A DNA stretch of 64,000 bases, from assembly GCF_046036945.1 (NCBI RefSeq), contig NZ_JBJQOQ010000003.1, forward strand, positions 168,878-232,877, written 5' to 3'. The translations under genes and the position numbers were made by a program. The stretch comes from Brevibacillus_C sp046036945 (GTDB taxonomy: Bacteria > Bacillota > Bacilli > Brevibacillales > Brevibacillaceae). The notes beneath the pieces were generated by a model. The model ran no database searches, had not been told where the DNA came from, and saw nothing but the letters and a program-made list of their open reading frames with translations. Shown here piece after piece: positions 8,963 through 18,339 of the stretch (within the stretch, counting starts at the first letter, position 1; each line of letters begins with the position of its first letter).

Positions 8963-10063
8963 TCAGTATCCGCTGCCGGAAGCCGTTTCTCCTTTGCAAA
9001 TCGCAACGCCTGAACTGGCCCCGATGCGGGTGGCGCCCGCTTCGATCATGGCCAGCGCGCCAGCGCGGTCACGGACCCCTCCGGAAGCTTTTACGCCGAT
9101 GTCAGGTCCGACCGTCTTGCGCATCAGGGCAATGTCTTCCACAGTTGCCCCGCCGGTGGAAAAACCGGTTGACGTCTTGACGTAGTGGGCACCTGCCTCC
9201 ACGCTGAGCTTGCAGGCGTTCACTTTCTCTTCCTCGCTCAAAAGGCAGGTTTCGAGGATAACTTTCACCAGTGCGCCATCTGCCGCTGCGACGACGGCAG
9301 CCACGTCCCGTTTAACCAGTTCGTAGTCGCCCGATTTGAGCGCCCCGATGTTTAGCACCATGTCAACTTCTGTGGCGCCGTTGGCGACGGCATCGCGGGT
9401 CTCGGCCGCCTTTGCCTCGGGTGTAGTCGCTCCGAGCGGGAAGCCGATGACCGTACATACCTTAACATCTGTTCCTGCCAGTTTCGCAGCCGAACGTTTT
9501 ACCCATGTCGGGTTGACACACACGGAGGCGAAACCGTATTCTTTCGCTTCCGCACATAGTTGATCGATCATCTCCGCCGTCGCCTCCGGCTTCAGCAGCG
9601 TGTGGTCAATGTACTTGTTCAGTTGCAGCATCTCAGACACCTCGATTCCTAACTGGCGCAGCGCCGAACGGACTACGCTGTCGTTGTTGCCGTAGCCTTG
9701 CTCCCGTTGGCGCCGCCACGCTTCCTCTGGCCCGAGCCAATGGACAGCGCTGATCTCCTCTTCCTGGGCAGCAAGCGCCTCGGTAACGGCTTCGACAAGG
9801 TAGTAGTGGACTTCCTTGTCGATTTTAGCGCGGCTGGCGGGGTGAACGTACTGGTAGACCACCGTCTCCAGATGGCCGGCCAGCCTTCCGCGCACTCCCG
9901 TCTCCTCCGCGATTTCACGCAGGGCAGTCTCCTCCAGCGTCTCGCCGGGTTCTTGCTTTCCCTTCGCCAAGGTCCATTTGCCGAATCGGTCCTCGATCAT
10001 CATCAGCCAGACCTGACCGTTTTGTTTGCGGTAGACAACTCCGCCAGCCGAGATTTCCTTCAT
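8963..10063 (-). CDS. NUDIX hydrolase fused in frame to deoxyribose-phosphate aldolase
   Basis: One 366-codon reading frame holds two proteins that are normally separate. Residues 1 to about 143 are a NUDIX hydrolase with a complete box, GKQEPGETLEETALREIAEETGV. Residues about 145-366 are a full-length DeoC with the Schiff-base Lys in GAHYVKTSTGF, the catalytic VKVCTVIGFPLG segment and KASGGVRD. DeoC splits deoxyribose-5-phosphate into acetaldehyde and glyceraldehyde-3-phosphate. The start is ATG 10063, overlapping the mtaB stop as ATGA. An internal ATG at 9631 is preceded by GAGGTG six bases away, so DeoC can also be made alone. The fusion may be real or come from a one-base indel that removed the NUDIX stop. 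Confidence 0.85.
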   Translation of the reverse strand: MKEISAGGVVYRKQNGQVWLMMIEDRFGKWTLAKGKQEPGETLEETALREIAEETGVRGRLAGHLETVVYQYVHPASRAKIDKEVHYYLVEAVTEALAAQEEEISAVHWLGPEEAWRRQREQGYGNNDSVVRSALRQLGIEVSEMLQLNKYIDHTLLKPEATAEMIDQLCAEAKEYGFASVCVNPTWVKRSAAKLAGTDVKVCTVIGFPLGATTPEAKAAETRDAVANGATEVDMVLNIGALKSGDYELVKRDVAAVVAAADGALVKVILETCLLSEEEKVNACKLSVEAGAHYVKTSTGFSTGGATVEDIALMRKTVGPDIGVKASGGVRDRAGALAMIEAGATRIGASSGVAICKGETASGSGY

Positions 10064-11418
10064 ACCACTTTTTCCTTGATCAAAGGGAGTTTGCTGTCGT
10101 CCAAAACGCGGACGAACGTTCCGTGGCAGTACTCGGTTCCCGGTTCGTCGAGGCGGACCTTGCACACTTTGCCGATCATCTCGGGGGTTCCCGGGAAGAC
10201 GACGTTCAGGTAGTTATCGGAATACCCCATCAAGAGGCCGCTTTCCGGGTCTTCCTTAAACGGACGCTCCGGTATGACTTCCAGTACGTCGCCGACAAAT
10301 TGCTTCGCGTATTGGACGGTCAGCTCTGTGTTCAACTCCAGCAGCCGATCGACGCGCTCTTTTTTGATCTCGTCCGGAATCTGATCGGTCATCCGGGCTG
10401 CCGGAGTTCCCGTCCGCATCGAGTACGGGAAGACGTGCAGCTCGGCAAACCCGATTTCTTTGATAAAGTCATAGGTGTTTTGAAACTGTTCATCCGTCTC
10501 GCCCGGGAAGCCGACGATCACGTCCGTCGTCAGCGCCACGCCCGGAAGCGCCTCCCGCACTTTTACCATGCGCTCGCGGAACTCGGCAGTGGTGTACTTG
10601 CGGCGCATCCGCTTCAGCACCTCGTCGTCACCCGCTTGCAGCGGCACGTGCAGATGGCGGCAAACCTTGTCGGAGCCATCGATGACGGCGATCACTTCAT
10701 CTGTAATCTGGCTTGCCTCGATCGAGCTGATGCGAATTCGCTTCAGTCCCTCTACCTGGTGCAGGTCTACGAGCAGCTTTGCCAGATTGTAGTTGTCCAG
10801 ATCCTCGCCGTACCCGCCGGTGTGAATTCCCGTCAGGACGATCTCCAGATACCCGGCTTGAACCAGTTTTTGCGCCTGCTCGATGACGCTCTCCGGCTTA
10901 CGGGACCTCATCAGTCCGCGGGCCCATGGGATGATGCAGAATGTGCAGAAGTTGTTGCAGCCTTCTTGAATTTTCAGGGAAGCGCGCGTCCGGTCGGTAA
11001 ACGACGGCACGTCCAGCTCTTCAAATTCACGCGCTTTCATGATGTTGCCCACCGCGTTAATCGGCTGTCTCTCCCGACGGATTTGCTCCACGTATTCTAC
11101 CAATTTTTCCCTTCCCTGTGTTCCGACGATAATATCGACACCGGGAATTTCCGCGATTTCGTTTGGGGATGTTTGCGCATAGCAGCCGGTTACGGCAATA
11201 ATGGCCTCAGGATTGTGGCGTATCGCCCGCCGGATCACTTGGCGGCTCTTCTTGTCACCCGTGTTGGTCACGGTGCAGGTGTTGATCACGTAGACGTCAG
11301 CCGAATCCGCTTCAAAGTCGGCGCGCTGGTAGCCGTTTGACTGGAACAACTGCCAAATCGCTTCCGTTTCATAACTGTTTACCTTGCAACCCAATGTGTA
11401 GAAAGCAACGCTAGCCAT
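10060..11418 (-). CDS. mtaB: tRNA t6A37 methylthiotransferase MtaB
   Basis: Radical-SAM methylthiotransferase that converts t6A37 to ms2t6A37 in tRNAs reading ANN codons. N-terminal UPF0004 domain with cysteines in FYTLGCKVN, VINTCTVT and VTGCYAQ binds one [4Fe-4S] cluster; the radical-SAM CNNFCTFC motif near residue 155 binds the other. A C-terminal TRAM domain completes 452 aa. ATG start after AAAGGAGGG. It overlaps the rsmE stop by 8 bases and the NUDIX start by 4, so translation is probably coupled. Same order as in B. subtilis (yqeT-yqeU-yqeV). Confidence 0.96.
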   Translation of the reverse strand: MASVAFYTLGCKVNSYETEAIWQLFQSNGYQRADFEADSADVYVINTCTVTNTGDKKSRQVIRRAIRHNPEAIIAVTGCYAQTSPNEIAEIPGVDIIVGTQGREKLVEYVEQIRRERQPINAVGNIMKAREFEELDVPSFTDRTRASLKIQEGCNNFCTFCIIPWARGLMRSRKPESVIEQAQKLVQAGYLEIVLTGIHTGGYGEDLDNYNLAKLLVDLHQVEGLKRIRISSIEASQITDEVIAVIDGSDKVCRHLHVPLQAGDDEVLKRMRRKYTTAEFRERMVKVREALPGVALTTDVIVGFPGETDEQFQNTYDFIKEIGFAELHVFPYSMRTGTPAARMTDQIPDEIKKERVDRLLELNTELTVQYAKQFVGDVLEVIPERPFKEDPESGLLMGYSDNYLNVVFPGTPEMIGKVCKVRLDEPGTEYCHGTFVRVLDDSKLPLIKEKVV

Positions 11419-12181
11419 TGCTCTCCCTCCTTTCGCCGTTTATCTGTTCAAAGTGGTAGGATACCGCGGCAAGCACGTACTGACTGGCCGTTTCGGTCCG
11501 CAGGATGCGCGGGCCAAGCGAGACGGCCACAGCACCGGCCGCTGTCGCCTGGGCCGCTTCCTCTGCCGAGAAGCCGCCTTCCGGACCGATCAGCACGAGC
11601 AGGGAATCCCCCGGCCGAAGGCTGCCCAACACATCGTGCAGACCAAATCCGCTCGCCTGTTCATAGGCAATCGCACAGGCCGTGTAACGCGGTATCTCCT
11701 CTATCGTCTGCTGAAAAGACCGCGCCGGCATGACTGCAGGCAGTCTCGTCCGGTGCGACTGCTCTGCCGCTTCCTTGACGATCTTCTGCCAGCGCTCCCG
11801 TTTTTTTGGTTCCTTTTTCTCATCCAGCTTGGCGACAGCCCGTTCCGATGAAAACGGGAAAAAGGCGGACGCTCCAAGCTCCGTCCCCTTCTGTAGAATC
11901 CATTCCCACTTGTCGCCCTTTGGCAACCCCTGCGCAATCGTCACGTCAATCGGCAATTCGCGCTGTTCGTCCAGCCACTCGACGATCTCAGCCTGCACCT
12001 GATTGCTGCCGGCGTCCAACTGAGAAAGCCGCGCCCTGACTGTGCGCGACTGCCCATCACTGACCACAATTTCTTGCCCTGTACGACTTCGCATCACCTT
12101 GACGATATGGTGGACATCATCGCCCGTAATCGTCACGCAATGGCCTGAGATTTGATGAGGTTCGACAAAGTAACGCTGCAT
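11411..12181 (-). CDS. rsmE: 16S rRNA (uracil-1498-N3)-methyltransferase RsmE
   Basis: SPOUT-family enzyme methylating U1498 of 16S rRNA. MQRYFVEP opens a PUA-like domain; the C-terminal knotted SPOUT domain shows VLIGPEGGFSAEE and SLGPRILRTETA. 256 aa, the usual length. I place the start at ATG 12181, as the conserved MQRYF suggests; an in-frame GTG lies 15 bases upstream. Sits between prmA and mtaB in the heat-shock operon tail. Confidence 0.95.
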   Translation of the reverse strand: MQRYFVEPHQISGHCVTITGDDVHHIVKVMRSRTGQEIVVSDGQSRTVRARLSQLDAGSNQVQAEIVEWLDEQRELPIDVTIAQGLPKGDKWEWILQKGTELGASAFFPFSSERAVAKLDEKKEPKKRERWQKIVKEAAEQSHRTRLPAVMPARSFQQTIEEIPRYTACAIAYEQASGFGLHDVLGSLRPGDSLLVLIGPEGGFSAEEAAQATAAGAVAVSLGPRILRTETASQYVLAAVSYHFEQINGERRESNG

Positions 12182-12200
12182 GAGTTGTAACCCCACTATT

Positions 12201-13136
12201 CTACCTTTTTTTTGCGATAATTGCTACCCAGTCGTCCATGTAAATCGTTTCAATTACTTCCAGTCCCGTCTGCTCAAGCTGCTGTTTGACGTCGGCCTCC
12301 CTGGCCCCGATGATCCCGGAAGCGATAAACGTGCCGTTCGGGGTGAGCACACCAGCCACATCGTCCGTGCAGCGAATGATCACTTCCGCCAAAATGTTGG
12401 CGACGACCAGCTCCGCCGGTTCGGACACGTTGTCGAGCAGGTTGTTCTGTTTGACCGTGACGATGCCGCCTGTTTTGTTGATCTTGACGTTCTCCTGGGC
12501 CGAACGGACAGCCACTTCGTCCAAGTCAAAGGCAAGTACCTTGGATGCGCCCAATTTGGCGGCGGCAATACTGAGGATGCCGGTGCCTGTGCCGACATCG
12601 TACACCCTGTCTCCCGGCTGCAGATACTTCTCCAGCGAACGGATGCACAAGACGGTGGTAGGGTGTGTACCCGTGCCGAACGCCATTCCCGGATCCATCT
12701 CGATCACCAGTTCGTCGCCCGCTGGCAAATACTCCTCCCAGATCGGCGTGATCGCGATCCGCTCGGAGACTTTGATCGGCTTGTAGTACTTTTTCCAGGC
12801 TGAGGCCCATTCGTCTTCGTGAATCTCCGTCAGCGTCACCGTTCCTTTTCCCAGGTCGAGACCGTACAGCAGCAGCTGGTTGAGCTGGTTTTTAATCTCT
12901 TCCACCGTCTCGCCAAGGTAACTGTTGACGGGCATATACCCTTTTACGTATACCCCTTCTGTCGGGAAATCGTCCGGGGAGAGCTGGTAGATCTCACCGT
13001 ACGGCGTATCCCAGTCGCGAAACAACACTTCCGGGTCTTCGATCACAACCCCGTTGGCACCTGCTTCGTGCAAAATATTGGATACTGCCTCGACCGCCTC
13101 TGCGGTCGTATGGATACAGATTTCGGACCATAACAT
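12201..13136 (-). CDS. prmA: Ribosomal protein L11 methyltransferase PrmA
   Basis: SAM-dependent trimethylation of ribosomal protein L11. The N-terminal substrate-binding domain (about 1-120) is followed by the Rossmann domain with MAFGTGTHPTT, VYDVGTGTGILSIAAAKLG and the NILAEVI motif. 311 aa from ATG 13136 (MLWSEICIHTT), preceded by GGGAG. It follows dnaJ directly, the standard Bacillales arrangement. Confidence 0.95.
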   Translation of the reverse strand: MLWSEICIHTTAEAVEAVSNILHEAGANGVVIEDPEVLFRDWDTPYGEIYQLSPDDFPTEGVYVKGYMPVNSYLGETVEEIKNQLNQLLLYGLDLGKGTVTLTEIHEDEWASAWKKYYKPIKVSERIAITPIWEEYLPAGDELVIEMDPGMAFGTGTHPTTVLCIRSLEKYLQPGDRVYDVGTGTGILSIAAAKLGASKVLAFDLDEVAVRSAQENVKINKTGGIVTVKQNNLLDNVSEPAELVVANILAEVIIRCTDDVAGVLTPNGTFIASGIIGAREADVKQQLEQTGLEVIETIYMDDWVAIIAKKR

Positions 13137-13174
13137 GAAACTCCCACTCTCCCCTTGCATCTCTTTGCACGAAG

Positions 13175-14308
13175 TCACTCACCGCGAAAGGCTCGTTTCA
13201 CCTTGTCAAAAAAACTCTCGTCATTGTGCGGTACTTCCTGCGGTACGCCGCCGCTGATATCGGCAAACTCGCGCAGCAGTTCCTTTTGCTTCTCGGACAG
13301 TTTGGTCGGCGTTACGACCCGCACCTTTACGTGCTGGTCGCCGCGTCCGCTGCCGCGCAGATGCGGCACGCCCTTGCCCCTCAGCCGGAAGTACGTCTCT
13401 GTCTGCGTGCCGGCCGGAATCTTCAGCTTGACCCTGCCGTCCACCGTCGGCACCTCAATCTCATCTCCCAGCGCCGCTTGGGCAAAATTGATCGGCATCT
13501 CGCAGTAGATATCGTTTCCTTCCCGTTCGAAGAACTCATGGGCTTTAACCCGCAGTACTACATACAAATCCCCGGGCGGTCCGCCGTTTACTCCCGGTTC
13601 GCCTTCTCCCGCTACGCGGAGCTGGGCACCGTCGTCCACACCGGCAGGAATGTTGAGGTGGATTTTCCGCCGCACTTTGACCCGGCCCGTACCGCGGCAA
13701 TGGGCGCACTTTTCCTTCACCACTTTGCCTTTTCCGCCGCAGGTCTGACAGACGCGCCGGTTGACGATCCGCCCAAACGGGGTGTTCGCCACCACTTCCT
13801 GCTGCCCCGTCCCGTTACACGTCTGACAGGTCTCCACGCCCGTTCCCGGTTTTGCCCCTGTGCCGTGGCAAGTGCCGCATTCGTCCTCTTTGGGGATCTC
13901 GATCTCTGCTTCCTTACCGAAGATCGCTTCTTTAAAGTCGATCTTCAGCGCGAACTGCAGGTCGGCCCCTTTCCGCGGCGCATTGGGATTGGCGCGGCGC
14001 CCGCCGCCGAAAAACATATCGAATATATCGCCAAATCCGCCCATGTCAGAGGCGTCAAATCCGCCAAAGCCGCCGCCGCCAAAGCCCTGGGTCGGATCCT
14101 GGTGCCCAAACCGGTCGTAATTTGCTTTCTTTTGCGGATCGGACAATACGTCGTACGCTTCTTTTACTTCTTTAAACTTTTCCTCCGCATCCGGCTCTTT
14201 GTTGACATCGGGGTGGTACTGGCGGGCCAACTTCCGGTAGGCCTTCTTGACTTCCTCCGGACCGGCATCCTTCCCCAGGCCTAGCACCTCATAGTAATCC
14301 CGCTTCAT
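13175..14308 (-). CDS. dnaJ: Chaperone DnaJ (Hsp40)
   Basis: Co-chaperone that delivers unfolded clients to DnaK and stimulates its ATPase. J-domain (1-70) with the HPD motif in YHPDVNK, then a Gly/Phe-rich linker. Four CxxCxGxG zinc-binding repeats follow (CGTCHGTG, CQTCNGTG, CQTCGGKG, CAHCRGTG), then the C-terminal substrate-binding domains. 377 aa. The start is ATG 14308 (MKRDYYEVLGL) after GGGAG. It is separated from dnaK by a terminator-like hairpin, which would lower dnaJ relative to dnaK. Confidence 0.97.
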   Translation of the reverse strand: MKRDYYEVLGLGKDAGPEEVKKAYRKLARQYHPDVNKEPDAEEKFKEVKEAYDVLSDPQKKANYDRFGHQDPTQGFGGGGFGGFDASDMGGFGDIFDMFFGGGRRANPNAPRKGADLQFALKIDFKEAIFGKEAEIEIPKEDECGTCHGTGAKPGTGVETCQTCNGTGQQEVVANTPFGRIVNRRVCQTCGGKGKVVKEKCAHCRGTGRVKVRRKIHLNIPAGVDDGAQLRVAGEGEPGVNGGPPGDLYVVLRVKAHEFFEREGNDIYCEMPINFAQAALGDEIEVPTVDGRVKLKIPAGTQTETYFRLRGKGVPHLRGSGRGDQHVKVRVVTPTKLSEKQKELLREFADISGGVPQEVPHNDESFFDKVKRAFRGE

Positions 14309-14393
14309 CGATAAAATCACTCCCGTATCGAAACAAATCAAAAGTAACTATATCACGTCGATGGCTATGCTTCAATGATAGGATTCACCAGCG

Positions 14394-14434
14394 AAAAAAG
14401 TCAAAGTCAAGCAAACCCTGACTTTGACTTTTTA
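14394..14434 (-). terminator. Hairpin between dnaK and dnaJ
   Basis: A long AT-rich perfect stem, AAAAGTCAAAGTCA against TGACTTTGACTTTT with a loop of about 9 bases. On the minus strand it ends in a T-run directly after the dnaK stop. Probably a partial terminator or a stabiliser of the dnaK message. Confidence 0.75.
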
Positions 14435-14449
14435 CCTGCTGTATTCCGC

Positions 14450-16294
14450 TTATTTTTTGTCGTCTACAACTTCGTAATCAGCGTCGACCACATTGTCTTT
14501 CTTGGGTTCGCTGCCGCCTGCCGCATCCGCGCCGCCGGCGTTTTGTGCAGCTTGTGCGGCCTGTGCAGCCTGTTCGTACAGCTTCACCGAAAGCTGCTGA
14601 ACGATTTGCGAGAGTTCCTCTTTCGCGCTCTTGATTTCCTCGATGTTGCCGCCTTCGAGCGCTTTCTTCACTTTTTCCTTCGCTTCATTGGCCTTGTCGA
14701 TTTCCGCTTGGTCGACCTTGCCTTCCAGATCTTTCAGCGTCTTTTCGGTCGTGAAGACGAGTTGATCGGCTTCGTTGCGGACCTCTACCTCTTCCTTGCG
14801 TTTCTTGTCGGCTTCGGCGTTGAGTTCCGCTTCTTTTACCATGCGATCGATCTCGTCATCCGACAGCCCGGAGTTGGACGTGATCGTAATCCGCTGTTCC
14901 TTGCCGGTGCCAAGATCCTTCGCCCGCACGTTGACAATCCCGTTGGCGTCGATGTCAAAGCTGACCTCGATCTGCGGGATGCCGCGCGGCGCCGGAGGAA
15001 TATCGGACAACTGGAAGCGGCCGAGTGTTTTATTGTCTGCCGCCATCTGTCTTTCCCCTTGCAGGACGTGAATCTCTACTGCAGTCTGGTTGTCGGCTGC
15101 TGTGGAGAAGACCTGGGACTTGCTGGTCGGGATGGTCGTATTGCGGTCAATCAGCTTGGTGAATACGCCGCCCAACGTCTCAATCCCGAGCGAAAGCGGG
15201 GTGACGTCAAGCAGTACCACGTCTTTGACATCGCCGGTGAGCACGCCAGCCTGAACAGCTGCACCCAGGGCTACTACCTCGTCCGGGTTGACTCCTTTAT
15301 GCGGTTCCTTGCCGATAAACTTCTTGATCGCTTCCTGTACGGCCGGGATGCGCGTCGAGCCGCCCACCAGAATCACACGGTCGATTTGGCTCGGGGACAA
15401 GCCGGCGTCTTGCAGGGCTTGACGGGTAGGTCCCATCGTCCGCTCTACCAGATGTGCGGTGAGTTCTTCAAATTTGGCACGGGTCAGGTTCAGCTCCAGG
15501 TGTTTCGGACCGCTGGCATCGGCCGTGATGAACGGCAGCGAAATGGTCGTGGTCAGCATGCCGGACAAGTCTTTCTTCGCCTTCTCCGCCGCGTCTTTCA
15601 AACGCTGCATCGCCATGCGGTCTTTGGACAGGTCGATTCCGTGTTCCTTCTTGAATTCGCTGACCAAATAATCGATGACCACCTGGTCGAAGTCGTCTCC
15701 GCCCAGCTTGTTGTCGCCGGATGTAGCTTTTACTTCGAAGAAGCCTTCCGACAGCTCGAGGATAGAGACGTCAAACGTACCGCCGCCGAGGTCGTACACG
15801 AGCACGGTGTGGTCCTCGGACTTTTCGATCCCGTATGCGAGCGCGGCAGCAGTCGGCTCGTTGACGATCCGCAGCACTTCCAGCCCGGCGATTTTTCCGG
15901 CGTCCTTGGTAGCCTGGCGCTGGCTGTCGTTGAAGTAGGCCGGTACGGTGATGACCGCTTGTGTGACCGGTTGGCCGAGGTACGCTTCCGCATCGGATTT
16001 CAGCTTTTGCAGAATCATCGCGGAGATCTCCTGCGGCGTGTACTCTTTGCCTTCCAGCGTTTCTTTATGGTTGGTTCCCATCCAGCGCTTGATCGAGATC
16101 ACGGTGTTGTCAGGGTTGGTAATCGCTTGCCGCTTTGCAGCTTCGCCGACGATCCGCTCGCCATTTTTGAAAGCGACGACGGACGGGGTCGTGCGGTTGC
16201 CTTCCGGGTTAGGGATGACGACAGGTTCGCCGCCTTCCATGATAGCTACACAAGAGTTGGTTGTTCCTAAGTCAATACCGATTACACGACTCAT
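14450..16294 (-). CDS. dnaK: Chaperone DnaK (Hsp70)
   Basis: ATP-driven chaperone. Actin-like ATPase domain with GIDLGTTNSCVA at the N-terminus, VYDLGGGTFDVSIL near 170 and VGGSTRIPAVQ near 310. The substrate-binding domain begins after VLLDVTPLSLGIET, followed by an alpha-helical lid and a Gly/Ala-rich tail ending VVDADYEVVDDKK. 614 aa, normal for Gram-positive DnaK, which lacks the insert of proteobacterial forms. ATG start after GAAGGAGG. Third gene of the CIRCE-controlled hrcA operon. Confidence 0.98.
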   Translation of the reverse strand: MSRVIGIDLGTTNSCVAIMEGGEPVVIPNPEGNRTTPSVVAFKNGERIVGEAAKRQAITNPDNTVISIKRWMGTNHKETLEGKEYTPQEISAMILQKLKSDAEAYLGQPVTQAVITVPAYFNDSQRQATKDAGKIAGLEVLRIVNEPTAAALAYGIEKSEDHTVLVYDLGGGTFDVSILELSEGFFEVKATSGDNKLGGDDFDQVVIDYLVSEFKKEHGIDLSKDRMAMQRLKDAAEKAKKDLSGMLTTTISLPFITADASGPKHLELNLTRAKFEELTAHLVERTMGPTRQALQDAGLSPSQIDRVILVGGSTRIPAVQEAIKKFIGKEPHKGVNPDEVVALGAAVQAGVLTGDVKDVVLLDVTPLSLGIETLGGVFTKLIDRNTTIPTSKSQVFSTAADNQTAVEIHVLQGERQMAADNKTLGRFQLSDIPPAPRGIPQIEVSFDIDANGIVNVRAKDLGTGKEQRITITSNSGLSDDEIDRMVKEAELNAEADKKRKEEVEVRNEADQLVFTTEKTLKDLEGKVDQAEIDKANEAKEKVKKALEGGNIEEIKSAKEELSQIVQQLSVKLYEQAAQAAQAAQNAGGADAAGGSEPKKDNVVDADYEVVDDKK

Positions 16295-16407
16295 ATCTTC
16301 ATTTCCTCCTTCAAAAGTTCAAACCGTTGCTTGTAAAACCAGGTCCCGTGCCGAGCTCAATTTTGCCGCGGCCCAGGCAAGGCAAAAGGTACAATGCCTG
16401 GCCGGGT

Positions 16408-16995
16408 CTACGCGTTTACTTTTACCATTGCGGGACGAATGACCCTGTCTTTGAACAGATAGCCTTTCTGCAGTTCTTCCACGATGACTCCCGATTCGAA
16501 CGCAGGGTCTTCCACCTGCATGACGGCCTGGTGGACGTTGAGATCGAACGGCTTGCCGACCGACTCAATCGGGGACAGCCCTTCTTTCTCCAACATCTGC
16601 ACCATCTGGCGGTAAATCATGTTTACTCCCTCTAATAGGGTATCCACCGTCAGCGTTTCTTTATCGACGGAAAGCGCGCGCTCGAAGTTGTCCAGCGCTG
16701 GCAGCATGGCCTCTACCAGGTTGATGGAAGCGTATTTCGCCAGGTCTTCCTGTTCCTTGCGCATGCGGCGGCGCATATTGTCCATATCGGCCATGGCCCG
16801 CAGCAGCCGGTTTTGGTTTTCTTCAGCCAGTGCTTTGTAGCGTGCAAGTTCGTCGGCCAGATCTGTCTGTTCCGCCGCATTTTCAGCGGTGTCGGCAGTT
16901 TCGGCAGCCTGGTTGGCTTCTTCTGCTTGTACGTCTGCCTTCTCCTCGGCATTTTGCGTCTCTTGGGTTTCTACTGTCGATTCTTTTTCAGCCAC
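16408..16995 (-). CDS. grpE: Nucleotide exchange factor GrpE
   Basis: Releases ADP from DnaK. An acidic N-terminal tail (Glu/Ala-rich, about 1-50), a long coiled coil (about 55-105) and the C-terminal beta domain with NLVEAMLPALDNFERAL and the closing VRPAMVKV-type strand. 195 aa. The start is GTG 16995, 7 bases after AGGAGGT; earlier in-frame codons lie inside or before that site. Between hrcA and dnaK. Confidence 0.96.
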   Translation of the reverse strand: MAEKESTVETQETQNAEEKADVQAEEANQAAETADTAENAAEQTDLADELARYKALAEENQNRLLRAMADMDNMRRRMRKEQEDLAKYASINLVEAMLPALDNFERALSVDKETLTVDTLLEGVNMIYRQMVQMLEKEGLSPIESVGKPFDLNVHQAVMQVEDPAFESGVIVEELQKGYLFKDRVIRPAMVKVNA

Positions 16996-17033
16996 GATCG
17001 TACCTCCTATGTAAGCGGGCAATCGCCCGCTTT

Positions 17034-18065
17034 TTACTTTCCTTCAAACTGATCGGTCAAGATTTTGCTCAACCCGACAGCCAGGTAGTCGAGAACCGTA
17101 AACACCTTTCCGTACTCCATCCGCGTAGGACCGAGTATCCCCACCATGCCGACGGGCTTCCCATCCAGGTAGTAGGGGGTCGTAATGATCGTACACTGCT
17201 TGACAGCATCAACGATATTCTCCTGGCCAATGCGGATCTGCGTACCTGCGTGGACCTCGCCAAACAATTGAATCAGTTGATCATTTCGCTCCAAGAGCTC
17301 CAGTATATCCTTCACCTTTTCCACGTCCCGAAACTCGGGCTGAGCCATGATCTTCGTCGCTCCGCTGAGGAAAACGCGATCCGTCGGTTCATGTTTGAAC
17401 GTCCCTTCTATGATGTGCAGCATTTCCTCATACTGTTCCACATTGCGCCGCATCTCTAGCGCGATTTCCTCGTACAGGCGGCGGCGGAGCTGCCACAGCG
17501 GCACGTCGATCAGCTTGCTGTTGAGAATGTTCACCAGCTTCTCAATCTCCGAAGCGGATATTCCGTGGGGCAGGTCTATCAATTTATTTTCTACGTGCCC
17601 TGTATTCGTCACGATGATCGCTACCGCTTGGGAATCATGAAGCGGAATGATCTGTACGTGTTTCAAGCGGTGCTCGAATATCTCCGGCCCAAGTACAACC
17701 GCCGTGTAGTTGGTCAACTGCGACAGAATCCCCGCCGTCTCTTCGATCACGCGTTCGACGTGGCTGATTTGTTCCGTAAACAGCAGCTTCAGCTTGCCCA
17801 TCTCTTCGCCGGTCAGCATCTGCTGCTTTACCAGGTGATCCACATAAAAACGGTATCCCTTGGTCGATGGCACTCGCCCCGCAGAGGTATGGGGCTGCTC
17901 AAGATATCCCAACTCTTCCAGATCGGCCATTTCATTGCGGATTGTGGCGGAACTGAATCCGATGTCTTCGCGTTTTGAAATCGTCCGGGAGCCAACCGGT
18001 TCGGCGGAGCTAATGTAGTTATCCACAATCGCATTCAAAATCAAGCGTTGTCGGTCAGACAGCAT
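17034..18065 (-). CDS. hrcA: Heat-inducible repressor HrcA
   Basis: Represses class I heat-shock genes by binding CIRCE; GroEL keeps it active. N-terminal winged helix with MLSDRQRLILNAIVDNYI and SSATIRNEMADLEELGYL, then the GAF-like domain. 343 aa. The start is ATG 18065 by family length; the frame is open far upstream but that part has no homology and would run through CIRCE. A perfect CIRCE lies about 170 bases upstream, so the operon is autoregulated. Confidence 0.96.
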   Translation of the reverse strand: MLSDRQRLILNAIVDNYISSAEPVGSRTISKREDIGFSSATIRNEMADLEELGYLEQPHTSAGRVPSTKGYRFYVDHLVKQQMLTGEEMGKLKLLFTEQISHVERVIEETAGILSQLTNYTAVVLGPEIFEHRLKHVQIIPLHDSQAVAIIVTNTGHVENKLIDLPHGISASEIEKLVNILNSKLIDVPLWQLRRRLYEEIALEMRRNVEQYEEMLHIIEGTFKHEPTDRVFLSGATKIMAQPEFRDVEKVKDILELLERNDQLIQLFGEVHAGTQIRIGQENIVDAVKQCTIITTPYYLDGKPVGMVGILGPTRMEYGKVFTVLDYLAVGLSKILTDQFEGK

Positions 18066-18232
18066 GCTGTTACGCCCCCTTTTGATGAAAACGTTCCAAC
18101 GCTCACAAACAACAATTCTCGGAAGCGGCCGCCAAGGCAACGGCACACCAAGAGCGTATCCGGGTGACCGCTTCGGACAACAATTTTGCCCCCCGATGAT
18201 AGATGAGAGGGGTATACGGTCTTGACCGTTTG

Positions 18233-18259
18233 TTAGCACTCCTAGCGATCGAGTGCTAA
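18233..18259. promoter_or_regulatory. CIRCE operator (HrcA binding site)
   Basis: Perfect TTAGCACTC (18233-18241), 9-base spacer, GAGTGCTAA (18251-18259). It lies just downstream of the -10 box of the hrcA promoter, over the expected transcription start. Confidence 0.97.
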
Positions 18260-18270
18260 ATATACTATAT

Positions 18271-18299
18271 AAATTATCAGCAGATTGCGTGTTTGTCAA
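18271..18299 (-). promoter_or_regulatory. SigA promoter of hrcA-grpE-dnaK operon
   Basis: On the minus strand, TTGACA (18294-18299), a 17-base spacer and TAATTT (18271-18276). CIRCE begins about 12 bases further downstream. Confidence 0.8.
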
Positions 18300-18339
18300 C
18301 TTCTTCAAGCAGGGAAATGTATCGCTTCCGGGCCTGCTG

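Noticed and set aside
14375..16270. 631-codon plus-strand frame opposite dnaK
   Set aside because: Mirror of the dnaK reading frame in a GC-rich gene; no domain, no ribosome-binding site, and composition is that of an antisense frame.
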